12,806 bases of DNA from contig JAMFST010000013.1 in assembly GCA_026225435.1 (NCBI GenBank), positions 1 through 12,806 on the forward strand, read 5' to 3'. The position numbers and the translations under genes were made by a program. The notes below the pieces were generated by a model. It was given only the letters and a program-made list of their open reading frames with translations, had not been told where the DNA came from and made no database searches. The stretch's first letter is position 1. Each line of letters begins with the position of its first letter. Source of the DNA: Labilithrix luteola. Its GTDB lineage: Bacteria; Myxococcota_A; Polyangia; Polyangiales; Polyangiaceae. Positions 1-9,517 of the stretch are shown here, piece by piece.

Positions 1-1036
1 CGCCTTCCACGCGCAGGCGCAGCAGGAGCTCGCGTGTCGCCGAGTGCGAAGCTCCGGTCATCTCCGGCGCCGGCGGTCGCTCGCTCGCACGCGTCCGGCG
101 CGGCAGGCTCACCGACGGGCCGTCGAGCAAGGTGATGGTGCCGTTGTCCGCAGGCGCGCCGCGGTCGGGTCCTCCGCGGAGCGAGGGCTCGATCTCGCCC
201 ACCTCGATCTCGGGCGCCTCGTCGTCGTCGATGATCGGCGTCCTCGGGCTCGGGGGCGGCGCCGCGTGAGCTGTATGCGCCGGCGGAGGCGCCGGGGGCG
301 GAGCCGAGATCGCCGGTGGGTTCGGGGCGTGCGAGATCTTCGGCGGCGGCGGCTTGGGCGGCAGGTTCGTCGCCCTGTGCCCGGTCAGCGTCTGCGCCGC
401 TTGCCGGCGGAAGGTGGCCTCGGCGGACTTGTCCTGCGGCGGGTGCGCCTCCGCGTGCGTCTCCGGATCGCCGTGCTCGCCGAAGTAGAAGGCGCGGATG
501 GCCCGGTGCAGATCCCCCGGGGAAGCGATCATCGGCTTCACCGGCAACCCCGCGCGCATCGACACCTCGAGCAGCGCCTCCTGGTTGGTCGGATCTTCCA
601 TGGCGACGTAGAGCGTCTCCACGCCGACCTTGCTGCCCGCGGTCTTCGTCGTGCGGAGGAACACCGGCAGCATCGTGTGCGCCTGCGCGAGCTCCGCCGG
701 CACGCGCGCCAGCAACGCCGCGGAGAAGTCGACGTGCTTGAGCGAGACGAAGGGGACGCTCAGCTGCTGCCCCAGCGCCTGCGTCAGCTGCGCGTCGTTG
801 ATCATCCCCGCCTCGAGCAAGATGTGCCCGATCTTGTGGCGCCCGCCGTGCGAGATCGGCCCGCCGGAGAGCGCCTGACTGGCGAGCCCCGCTTCGAGAT
901 CGCGCGGCGTGAGGAAGCCAGCTTCGACCAGCAGCTCACCCAGCCGACGGCGCACCGACGGCGGCCCCGCTTGCGTGGGCGGCAGCGCAGGTGTGGCCGT
1001 CAGAAGGTCTAGGTCGTTCTTGGAATCCTTGGACAC
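1..1036 (-). CDS. MshEN-domain (GspE/PilB N-terminal-like) protein, 3' end outside window
   Basis: This reading frame stays open for 345 codons from a GTG and runs off the left edge, so the C-terminus is unknown. Residues about 31-175 match the MshEN fold: a first helical half (RRRLGELLVEAGFLTPRDLE), a second (KIGHILLEAGMINDAQLTQA, then LGQQLSVPFVSL), and a closing part with LYVAMEDPTNQEALLEV and IRAFYFG. This domain is found at the N-terminus of type II secretion and type IV pilus ATPases, where some members bind cyclic di-GMP; in Myxococcota it also occurs alone or with other domains. It is followed by a long Pro/Ala-rich linker with an acidic patch (IIDDDEAPEIEVGEIEP). No ATPase motif is visible in the part present. 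The GTG at 1036 is the best start visible, since no in-frame ATG lies near it and no strong Shine-Dalgarno precedes it. The gene is divergent from the kinase at 1249. The domain call is fairly firm; the role of the whole protein is not. Confidence 0.8.
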   Translation of the reverse strand, partial: MSKDSKNDLDLLTATPALPPTQAGPPSVRRRLGELLVEAGFLTPRDLEAGLASQALSGGPISHGGRHKIGHILLEAGMINDAQLTQALGQQLSVPFVSLKHVDFSAALLARVPAELAQAHTMLPVFLRTTKTAGSKVGVETLYVAMEDPTNQEALLEVSMRAGLPVKPMIASPGDLHRAIRAFYFGEHGDPETHAEAHPPQDKSAEATFRRQAAQTLTGHRATNLPPKPPPPKISHAPNPPAISAPPPAPPPAHTAHAAPPPSPRTPIIDDDEAPEIEVGEIEPSLRGGPDRGAPADNGTITLLDGPSVSLPRRTRASERPPAPEMTGASHSATRELLLRLRVEG

Positions 1037-1248
1037 CGTCGTGGATCGTACGCAAGTCGCGCCCGTCGCCGCAAAATTCCGCCGATAACGCGGTGCGCCA
1101 GGTCTTTGGCGGGCGCGGCCGTAAAGTGTCTCCTTCGCGTCTGCATTGGACGCCTCTTTGGCCTCACAGGCCACAGATCTCCGTTCTTTGCCGAGTCGTT
1201 TCTACGCATTCCTTGCGTCAACACTCGCATGGTACCCTCGAGCCGACG
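1037..1248. promoter_or_regulatory. Divergent intergenic region with a small inverted repeat
   Basis: These 212 bases separate two divergent genes and must hold both promoters. On the minus strand TTGCGG, 18 bases, then TACGAT (+ coordinates 1045-1050) is a plausible sigma-70-like pair; it would start the transcript almost at the GTG at 1036, giving a nearly leaderless message. This is weak. TGGCCT-CAC-AGGCCA at 1159-1173 is a perfect 6-base inverted repeat with a 3-base centre and could be an operator. I see no convincing promoter for the plus-strand kinase and no clear sigma-54 site. Confidence 0.35.
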
Positions 1249-4077
<2,829 letters not shown>

Positions 4078-4140
4078 CGCCTTCCGCTGACTGAAGGTGC
4101 CCGGGCGCGCCGCCCTCAGGTAGTCTCGTCCGGAGACCCC

Positions 4141-4920
4141 ATGAAAGCGTCGAGCCCGCCGCCCGCCGAACCGTCCGATGCGAAAGGCGCCAGTGGCGCC
4201 GCCCTCCCGGGGCCGGAGATCCGCGTCCGCCGCATCCACCGGCGCGATCTGAATCGCGTCTGGGAGTTCCTCAAGCTGACGTTCCGCAACGTCAACCGCC
4301 AGACCGTCGAGTACCAGCGCCCGCGCCTGAAGAAGCGCTTCCTCGAGGTGTACGAGGAGGAGGGGGTCGAGCAGCTGATCTTCGAGGTGACCGGCACCGC
4401 GGGGAAGGACGAGATCGTCGGCTACACGGAGTGCACCTTCGAGGTCATCGGCGAGGACAACTGGATCAACGAGAGCTACTTCGAGAAGCGCGACATGCGC
4501 CCGCTGTACATCGAGGAGCTCGCGGTCCACCCGGCGCACCAGGGGCAGGGGATCGGCGGCTTCGTGATGGAGCAGCTCGAGCACCTCGGCCGCGTTCGTG
4601 GCTGCACGCATCTCGTGCTCGAGGTGGCCGAGAACAACGACAATGCGCTGCGCTTCTACCGCGTGCGCAACTTCTACAAGCTCGACGCGGCCATCTTCCT
4701 CGCGAAGAAGCTGCAGACGGAGGCCGAGCTGCTCCCGCCGCGCAAGCTGCGACGCAAGAAGGCCGGCGACCCGAGCCCGCGCGCAGCGGCGAACGCGACG
4801 AAGAAGGCGGCCGCGACGGCGAAGACGGCTGCGACGGCGAAGACAGCAAGCGCGAAGAAGGCCGGCGTGGCGGCGAAGAAGTCGCCCAGCGCCAAGAAGG
4901 CCGCCGCGGACCCCAAGTGA
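4141..4920 (+). CDS. GNAT-family N-acetyltransferase with histone H1-like Lys/Ala tail
   Basis: A 259-residue protein in two parts. Residues about 25-195 are a GNAT acetyltransferase: LYIEELAVHPAH (122-133) is the beta4 strand region, QGQGIG (134-139) is the acetyl-CoA pyrophosphate-binding loop, and NNDNALRFYRVRNFYKL (165-181) is the usual C-terminal motif. Such enzymes move an acetyl group from acetyl-CoA to an amine; the acceptor is unknown. From about residue 200 to the end the chain is low complexity, rich in Lys and Ala, with KK pairs and AKT/AKKSPSAKK units, like histone H1 tails and the H1-like or AlgP-type proteins of bacteria. That suggests binding to DNA or another polyanion (inference). 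The ATG at 4141 has GGAG eight bases upstream. It lies 63 bases after the kinase gene and overlaps the next gene by four bases. RimI-like ribosomal protein acetylation is an alternative role. Confidence 0.88.
   Translation: MKASSPPPAEPSDAKGASGAALPGPEIRVRRIHRRDLNRVWEFLKLTFRNVNRQTVEYQRPRLKKRFLEVYEEEGVEQLIFEVTGTAGKDEIVGYTECTFEVIGEDNWINESYFEKRDMRPLYIEELAVHPAHQGQGIGGFVMEQLEHLGRVRGCTHLVLEVAENNDNALRFYRVRNFYKLDAAIFLAKKLQTEAELLPPRKLRRKKAGDPSPRAAANATKKAAATAKTAATAKTASAKKAGVAAKKSPSAKKAAADPK
4810..4845 (+). repeat. 18-base tandem repeat in the acetyltransferase tail
   Basis: Two copies of an 18-base unit, GCNGCGACGGCGAAGACN, start at 4810 and 4828 and encode AATAKT twice. Copy number could vary between strains and change tail length without shifting the frame. 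Confidence 0.7.
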
Positions 4921-6026
4921 GCGCGGATCGCCCGAGCCAATCGGGGAGCCGGCCGGTGGAGATCCGCGAGAGCACTCGTGACGTGACCAACAACGCGTCG
5001 CTGGCGGCGCACGTGGCGCGCTGGGATCTCGACAAGACCTACCTGCGGACCGACTTCGACACCTTCCGCGATCTGGTGCGCACCGCCTTCGAGCGGCCCG
5101 ACGAGAAGCGCACCAACCCCGGCGCCGGCGCGCTCCTGCGCGAGATGGTCCGCGCGGGCATCTCGGTGCACATCCTGTCGGGATCGCCGGAGCAGATGCG
5201 CCAGCGGCTCGAGGACAAGCTACGCCTCGACGGCATCGTGTGGGACAGCTTCGTCCTCAAGCCGAACCTGCAGAACATGCTCCGCCTGCGCTTCCGCGCG
5301 CTGCGCGATCAGCTGGGGTACAAGCTGCCGGCGCTGGTGCACGCGCGAGCGACCGCCGATCGCGAGCGCGCGCGAAGGTCGCGCCCCGACTTCGACATCG
5401 CGCGCCCCAAGGAGACCCTCTTCGGCGATGACGCCGAGGCCGACGCCTTCGTCTACTCGCTCTACGCCGACGTGCTGCGCGGCGCGATCAGCCCCGAGGA
5501 GCTGGCGCACGTCGCCGAGCTTGGACGGATGTACGAGGACGTCCGCGACACGCTGGCCCAGGACGCCCGCTCCATCGAGCACATGGAGGTGGTCGAGCGG
5601 ATCCTCATCCACCTCGAGCGCCAGTCCCCGCCCGACGACTTCCGCGCCTATGGCCCGCGTGTCATACCGTTCTACAATTATTTCCAGGCGGCGCTGGCGG
5701 TCTTCGAGGACGGCCGGCTGGGGGCGCCCGGGGTGCTCTCGGTTGCGGCCGAGCTCGTCGTGCAGCACCGCTTCGACGGCGACTCCCTGGCCCGCAGCTA
5801 CGCCGATCTGGGGCGCCGAGGGCACCTGCGGGGGACGGGCGTGGAGGTGCTGGAACAGGCGCTGGCGCAGCTCGAACCGGTCCCGGAGCAGGCGCGCACC
5901 GAGCTGCGGACGCTGGTCCGCCTGCTCCCCGCGGCCGCCACGGCTGCCGCGGCCAGCTACCGGGGGGACGAGCCGGTGACGGTCGACTACGCCCACCTCG
6001 TGAAGTCGCACAATCGCCGCAAGTGA
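4917..6026 (+). CDS. HAD-superfamily hydrolase resembling App1 phosphatidate phosphatase
   Basis: A 369-residue protein from the GTG at 4917, with no signal peptide or membrane segment. HAD motif I is DLDKT (Asp37 and Asp39, after ARW), motif II is the Ser of HILSGSP (Ser88), a Lys in FVLKPN (Lys115) is a candidate for motif III, and LFGDDAEAD (FGDD at 169-172) is motif IV. The spacing and the GDD-x-EAD-x-F-Y-S-LYADVL pattern are like the App1 catalytic domain, which dephosphorylates phosphatidate in yeast; the bacterial substrate is unknown. The C-terminal third is helical and unrecognised. The GTG overlaps the acetyltransferase stop as GTGA, which suggests translational coupling; the GTG at 4956 has a better Shine-Dalgarno and would give 356 residues. 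A pocket of AT-rich codons occurs near 5659-5685. Confidence is high for HAD, moderate for App1-like. Confidence 0.8.
   Translation: MSADRPSQSGSRPVEIRESTRDVTNNASLAAHVARWDLDKTYLRTDFDTFRDLVRTAFERPDEKRTNPGAGALLREMVRAGISVHILSGSPEQMRQRLEDKLRLDGIVWDSFVLKPNLQNMLRLRFRALRDQLGYKLPALVHARATADRERARRSRPDFDIARPKETLFGDDAEADAFVYSLYADVLRGAISPEELAHVAELGRMYEDVRDTLAQDARSIEHMEVVERILIHLERQSPPDDFRAYGPRVIPFYNYFQAALAVFEDGRLGAPGVLSVAAELVVQHRFDGDSLARSYADLGRRGHLRGTGVEVLEQALAQLEPVPEQARTELRTLVRLLPAAATAAAASYRGDEPVTVDYAHLVKSHNRRK
4943..4948 (+). promoter_or_regulatory. Shine-Dalgarno supporting the alternative GTG start at 4956
   Basis: GGGGAG lies seven bases before the in-frame GTG at 4956. It is a stronger ribosome site than anything before the GTG at 4917, so translation of the HAD hydrolase may start here instead. 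The alternative start loses 13 residues and leaves all HAD motifs intact. Confidence 0.4.
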
Positions 6027-6066
6027 GCGGCCCCGCTTTTGCTGGGAAGGTCGATGGCGGTGGCTT

Positions 6067-6078
6067 CTCTGCCATACT
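6067..6078 (+). promoter_or_regulatory. Possible extended -10 promoter for the lipoprotein/kinase operon
   Basis: In the 84-base gap before the lipoprotein gene, TGCCATACT (6070-6078) fits an extended -10 element: TG, one base, then CATACT, which matches four of six TATAAT positions. It lies in a patch of lower GC. No good -35 is seen at 16-18 bases. The call rests on this one element. Confidence 0.3.
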
Positions 6079-6110
6079 GATCTTTTCTTGATGCTTCCGG
6101 GGTTCGCTCG

Positions 6111-7016
6111 ATGACGCAGAGTAGTGGGGCAGGCACGACCAGGAGGCACCTCTGGTTCGCAGTCATCACCGCTGGCCTGGCCTTCGCCAGCGCCATCGTC
6201 GTCGCCGCGTGCGAGCTGCCCAGCCACGCCAACGCCTTCTCCACCGTCGACGAGGCCACGTCCTGCCCGAGCGGGCAGACGCTGTGCGCCGTGGACGGTG
6301 GCGCCACCGTCTGTACCGACGTCGCGACCGACCCGGCCAACTGCAGCGCGTGCGGCGCGAGCTGCGGGCCGACGTTCGAGTGCTCGTCCGGAGCCTGCGC
6401 CTGCCCCGCGGGGCAGATGGTCTGCGGTGGCGTGGGGGGAATCTGCGTCGACATCACCCAGGACAGCGACAACTGCGGCGGCTGCGGGGTCGGCTGCGGC
6501 GTCAACGGCCTGTGCGACAACGCGGCGTGCGTGCTGGCGTGCCCGCCCGACAGCACCAACTGCACGACCGAGTGCGCCGACCTCAAGACGTCGGTGGCCC
6601 ACTGTTCGAGCTGCGAGACCTCCTGCGGTGTGTCGCAGCTCTGCCAGGACGGATTCTGCATCACCTGCCCCGTGGCCAACCAGTGCCCCAACCCCGATGG
6701 CGGTGCGGAGCTCTGCGTCGACCTCGATAGCTACGCGAATTGCGGCCACTGCGGAGCGTCCTGCGCCTACCTGCAGGCGTGCCAGGCGGGCAGCTGCACC
6801 TGCAACGCGCCCGATTACATGTGCCCGCTGCTCGTGGGGACCCCCACGACGCCGAAGGGGACGCTGGTCTGCCGCGGGTCGATCAACAACCGCTGCGGCT
6901 CGTCGTGCACCGACTGCACCGTGTCCCCGAACAAGAACGCCGTGCTCCTCGGGTGCGTCGACGGGAAGTGCATCATCGACGCGACGGGCGATGCCAGCGC
7001 CACGGCGGCGCAATGA
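6111..7016 (+). CDS. Cys-rich lipoprotein with tandem Stig1-like repeats
   Basis: A 301-residue exported protein. After a basic start (TRRH) there is a hydrophobic stretch and a lipobox VVAAC with Cys34 as the lipid-bearing residue; position +2 is Glu, which does not give the classic Asp inner-membrane retention signal. The mature part has about 40 further cysteines in four to five repeats of roughly 30-45 residues, with the pattern C-x(4-7)-C-x(8-12)-C-x-D-x(5-7)-[NH]C-x2-C-x3-C, for example CVDITQDSDNCGGCGVGC. That matches the Stig1 repeat (PF04885), best known from plant stigma proteins and common in secreted myxobacterial proteins. The cysteines are probably disulfide-bonded outside the cytoplasm. 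Its stop overlaps the next gene's start (ATGA), so it is co-translated with a membrane kinase, and a sensor or ligand-binding role for that kinase is a reasonable inference. The ATG at 6111 follows a weak GGGG site. Confidence 0.85.
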   Translation: MTQSSGAGTTRRHLWFAVITAGLAFASAIVVAACELPSHANAFSTVDEATSCPSGQTLCAVDGGATVCTDVATDPANCSACGASCGPTFECSSGACACPAGQMVCGGVGGICVDITQDSDNCGGCGVGCGVNGLCDNAACVLACPPDSTNCTTECADLKTSVAHCSSCETSCGVSQLCQDGFCITCPVANQCPNPDGGAELCVDLDSYANCGHCGASCAYLQACQAGSCTCNAPDYMCPLLVGTPTTPKGTLVCRGSINNRCGSSCTDCTVSPNKNAVLLGCVDGKCIIDATGDASATAAQ

Positions 7017-8533
7017 CCTGGCAAGCCGGCTCCGAGCTCGACGGTCGCTACCGCCTCGCCACCAAGATCGGCGAAGGGGGAATGGGGGAGGTGTGGCGCG
7101 GGCGCCAGCTCGCGGTCGATCGCGACGTCGCCATCAAGTTCCTCGGGACGCAGCTGGCGACCAACGAGGAGGTGCGCGAGCGCTTCCGCCACGAGGCGCG
7201 CATCACCGCCAACCTGAGCTCGCGCCACGCCGTGCAGGTGTTCGACTTCGGCGTCACCGCCGACGGCGAGCCGTACCTGGTGATGGAGCTGCTCAACGGC
7301 GAGCCGCTCTCCCGCCGCATCGAGCGCGAAGGGCGGCTCACCCCGGCGGTCACCGTCTCCTTCCTCCGTGACGCCGCCCGCGCGCTCACCAAGGCGCATG
7401 CCAGCGGCATCGTCCACCGCGACTTCAAGCCCGACAACGTGTTCCTCACCGACACCGACGGCATCGTCGAGGTGAAGGTCGTCGACTTCGGCATCGCCAA
7501 GCTGATCGGCTCGCTCGAGGCGACGCGCCCCACGGACGTCGACCTGGCGAAGATCAAGGCCAACGCGCACCTCACGCGCACCGGTCGCCTGGTGGGGACG
7601 CCGCCGTACATGGGGCCGGAGCAGGTCCGCATGGACGCCGACATCGGGCCGGCGGCGGACATCTGGGCGCTCGGAGTCGTGGCCTACGAGTGCCTCACCG
7701 GGCGTTGCCCCTTCGACGGGGACAACGTCCTCGAGCTTTTCACCAACATCCAGCTGTACAACTGGACGTCGGCGCTGAAGGTGGTGCCGACGCTGCCGCC
7801 GAGCTTCGACGACTGGTTCCGCAAGGTGTGCGCCCCCGAGCCGGCCGATCGCTTCCGTGACGCCAACGTGGCGGTGGACGCGCTGGCCGTGGCGTTGCAC
7901 CTCGACATGCCGCGCGAGGAGCGCATGGCAGACGGCTCGCGCCTGCGCCTCGACTCGCTGTCGGACGGCCTGATGCCGGTGCGCTATGCCACCCCGAGCA
8001 CGGAGAACCTGCTCGACAGCGGCGCGGAGCTGTTCAGCAAGGCGACGCTTCTCAACGCGTCGGTGCCGGTGCGGCAGAAGGGGGGCAGGGGGCCGTGGGT
8101 GGCGGTCGGGCTCTCCTGCCTCGCCGTCGCCGGTTTCGCGGCTTTCCGCAGTTCGGTGCACCATCCGGCGCCGCTGCCTTCGGCCGCCACGCAGCGCGCG
8201 CACCAGGAGGCCACGGTGGTGACCTCCGGCGTCGACGCGGGGGCTCGGCTGGAGGTGGGGGCCGAGGCGAGCGCCTCGCCCAGCGGGAGCAGCCCGGCGC
8301 TCGTTCGGCCGGATGGTCCCGGGGTGCCGCCTTCGTCGTCGGCCGCGGCGGCTCCGGATGGTGGTACCGTCGGCAGCTCGGCCGTGCACGCTCCCAGGCA
8401 CGTCAGGCCGGAGTCCCCGGCCGCCTCTGCGCCGGCTCCGTCCGCCGCTCCCGTCGCTCCCGTCGCCACGCCGCCGCCCGCACCGACCACCACCACCGCG
8501 AACCCCTTCAAGAATCCAGCCCTCGGAATCTGA
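7013..8533 (+). CDS. Transmembrane Ser/Thr protein kinase
   Basis: A 506-residue Hanks-type kinase. The glycine loop GEGGMG is at 20-25, the ATP lysine is Lys42, the catalytic loop is HRDFKPDN with Asp137, Lys139 and Asn142, and DFG is at 158-160. All key residues are present, so it should be active. The stretch from DFG to the APE-equivalent (PYMGPEQ, Glu203) is about 14 residues longer than in the kinase at 1249, with an extra Lys/Thr-rich segment in the activation loop. One membrane helix follows at about 362-378 (WVAVGLSCLAVAGFAAF), then a Pro/Ala/Ser-rich tail of about 125 residues to the end, probably periplasmic and disordered. It overlaps the lipoprotein gene by four bases and ends two bases before the next gene. 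The order cytosolic kinase, TM, outer tail fits a receptor kinase. No PASTA domain is seen. Confidence 0.9.
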   Translation: MTWQAGSELDGRYRLATKIGEGGMGEVWRGRQLAVDRDVAIKFLGTQLATNEEVRERFRHEARITANLSSRHAVQVFDFGVTADGEPYLVMELLNGEPLSRRIEREGRLTPAVTVSFLRDAARALTKAHASGIVHRDFKPDNVFLTDTDGIVEVKVVDFGIAKLIGSLEATRPTDVDLAKIKANAHLTRTGRLVGTPPYMGPEQVRMDADIGPAADIWALGVVAYECLTGRCPFDGDNVLELFTNIQLYNWTSALKVVPTLPPSFDDWFRKVCAPEPADRFRDANVAVDALAVALHLDMPREERMADGSRLRLDSLSDGLMPVRYATPSTENLLDSGAELFSKATLLNASVPVRQKGGRGPWVAVGLSCLAVAGFAAFRSSVHHPAPLPSAATQRAHQEATVVTSGVDAGARLEVGAEASASPSGSSPALVRPDGPGVPPSSSAAAAPDGGTVGSSAVHAPRHVRPESPAASAPAPSAAPVAPVATPPPAPTTTTANPFKNPALGI

Positions 8534-8535
8534 GC

Positions 8536-9501
8536 GTGAGCCGCCTCCGCCACCGTGTCTCCCGATGCACCGCCGCGGTCTGCGCGGTTCTCGCCGTCCT
8601 TTCCGTGGGCGCCGCCGTCGCGCCGGGCACCGCCCGCGCGGAGGAGAACGATCCGGCCCGCGTGAAGGCGCGCGCGCTCGCGGAGAAGGGCGATCTCGCC
8701 TTCGGCACCGGCCGCTGCGACCAGGCGGTGCCCATGTGGCGGCAGGCCGATCAGGTCTTCCCCGCGCCGACGCTGAAGCTGCGCATCGCTCACTGCGACG
8801 CGCTCCTCGGCAAGGTGGTCGACGCCGCCGCCGCCCTGCAGGCGATCGTGGACACCAAGCTTCCCCCCGACGCGCCGCCGCCGTGGCTCGAGGCGAGCGC
8901 CCAGGCCGCCCTGGAGCTCCCGGCCACGCGCGCGCGCATCGCCAAGCTGGTCGTCGAGCCGCACGTCACCAAGCCGCTCACCCAGGTGGTGGTGGACGAC
9001 GCGCCACGTCCAGTGGACGCGGCGACGTTCAGCGTGGACCCGGGGCATCACCGGCTCGTGCTCATCAGCGGCACCGCCACCGCGGAGCGCTCCTTCGACG
9101 TCGACGACGGGCAGACGCGCAAGCTGGTGGCGCGCAGCTACCTCGAGCCGGCCCCCGAGCCGCCGCACACCGGGCGGACGGTCGCGTACACCTTCGGCGC
9201 CGCCGGTGTCGCCGCGCTCGCCGTGGGGACCATCTTCGGCATCGCCGCGCTCACCGTCTCGCACGACCTCGACACCATCTGCGGCAGCACGCACCGCGAC
9301 GCCTGCCCGACGGATCAGAGCTCGCGTATCACCAAGCTGAAGACCGACGCGGTGCTGAGCGACGCCTTCCTCGCCTCCGGCGTGGTCCTGGTCGGCGTCG
9401 GTAGCATCTTCTTCGTCCGCGACGTGCGCACGCCGAAGCCGGATCCGATCCCGAAGCTGACCATCACCGGCTCGCGCCTGGTGCTCGGCGGCAGCTTCTA
9501 G
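8536..9501 (+). CDS. Signal-peptide TPR-like/PEGA-like protein with two C-terminal membrane helices
   Basis: A 321-residue protein starting at GTG, two bases after the kinase stop. A signal peptide covers about 1-35 (hydrophobic AAVCAVLAVLSVGAAVA, cleavage near ARA-EEN). A TPR-like segment follows (KARALAEKGDLAFGTGRCDQA, then APTLKLRIAHCDALLGKVVDAA). A beta-rich region around 150-205 (FSVDPGHHRLVLIS...RSFDVDDGQTRKLV) resembles PEGA-type domains. Two hydrophobic segments, about 216-238 and 276-295, anchor the C-terminus in the inner membrane. Proteins of this build often follow Ser/Thr kinase genes in Myxococcota, so it is likely a partner or substrate of the kinase (inference). No strong Shine-Dalgarno is visible, as expected for a gene translated by coupling. 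The exact function is unknown. Confidence 0.82.
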   Translation: MSRLRHRVSRCTAAVCAVLAVLSVGAAVAPGTARAEENDPARVKARALAEKGDLAFGTGRCDQAVPMWRQADQVFPAPTLKLRIAHCDALLGKVVDAAAALQAIVDTKLPPDAPPPWLEASAQAALELPATRARIAKLVVEPHVTKPLTQVVVDDAPRPVDAATFSVDPGHHRLVLISGTATAERSFDVDDGQTRKLVARSYLEPAPEPPHTGRTVAYTFGAAGVAALAVGTIFGIAALTVSHDLDTICGSTHRDACPTDQSSRITKLKTDAVLSDAFLASGVVLVGVGSIFFVRDVRTPKPDPIPKLTITGSRLVLGGSF

Positions 9502-9517
9502 CTCTCGATCGCGTCGT

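Noticed and set aside
44..1012. Plus-strand open frame at the left edge
   Set aside because: It is Arg-rich and motif-free; the minus strand here encodes a well-matched MshEN domain.
991..1248. Upstream extension of the kinase/ATPase protein to an ATG at 991
   Set aside because: The extra residues are not protein-like, overlap the divergent gene and its promoter region, and the zinc ribbon begins right at the ATG at 1249.
4080..4097. CCTTC...GAAGG inverted repeat after the kinase/ATPase gene as a terminator
   Set aside because: Only five pairs, an 8-base loop and no T-run; too weak to call.
6061..6076. Sigma-54 type promoter before the lipoprotein gene
   Set aside because: A TGGC is present but the GC of the -12 element is not at the required distance.
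5220..7013. Long minus-strand open frame across the HAD hydrolase and lipoprotein genes
   Set aside because: No recognisable domain, it spans two real genes and the gap between them, and the composition is that of an antisense shadow.
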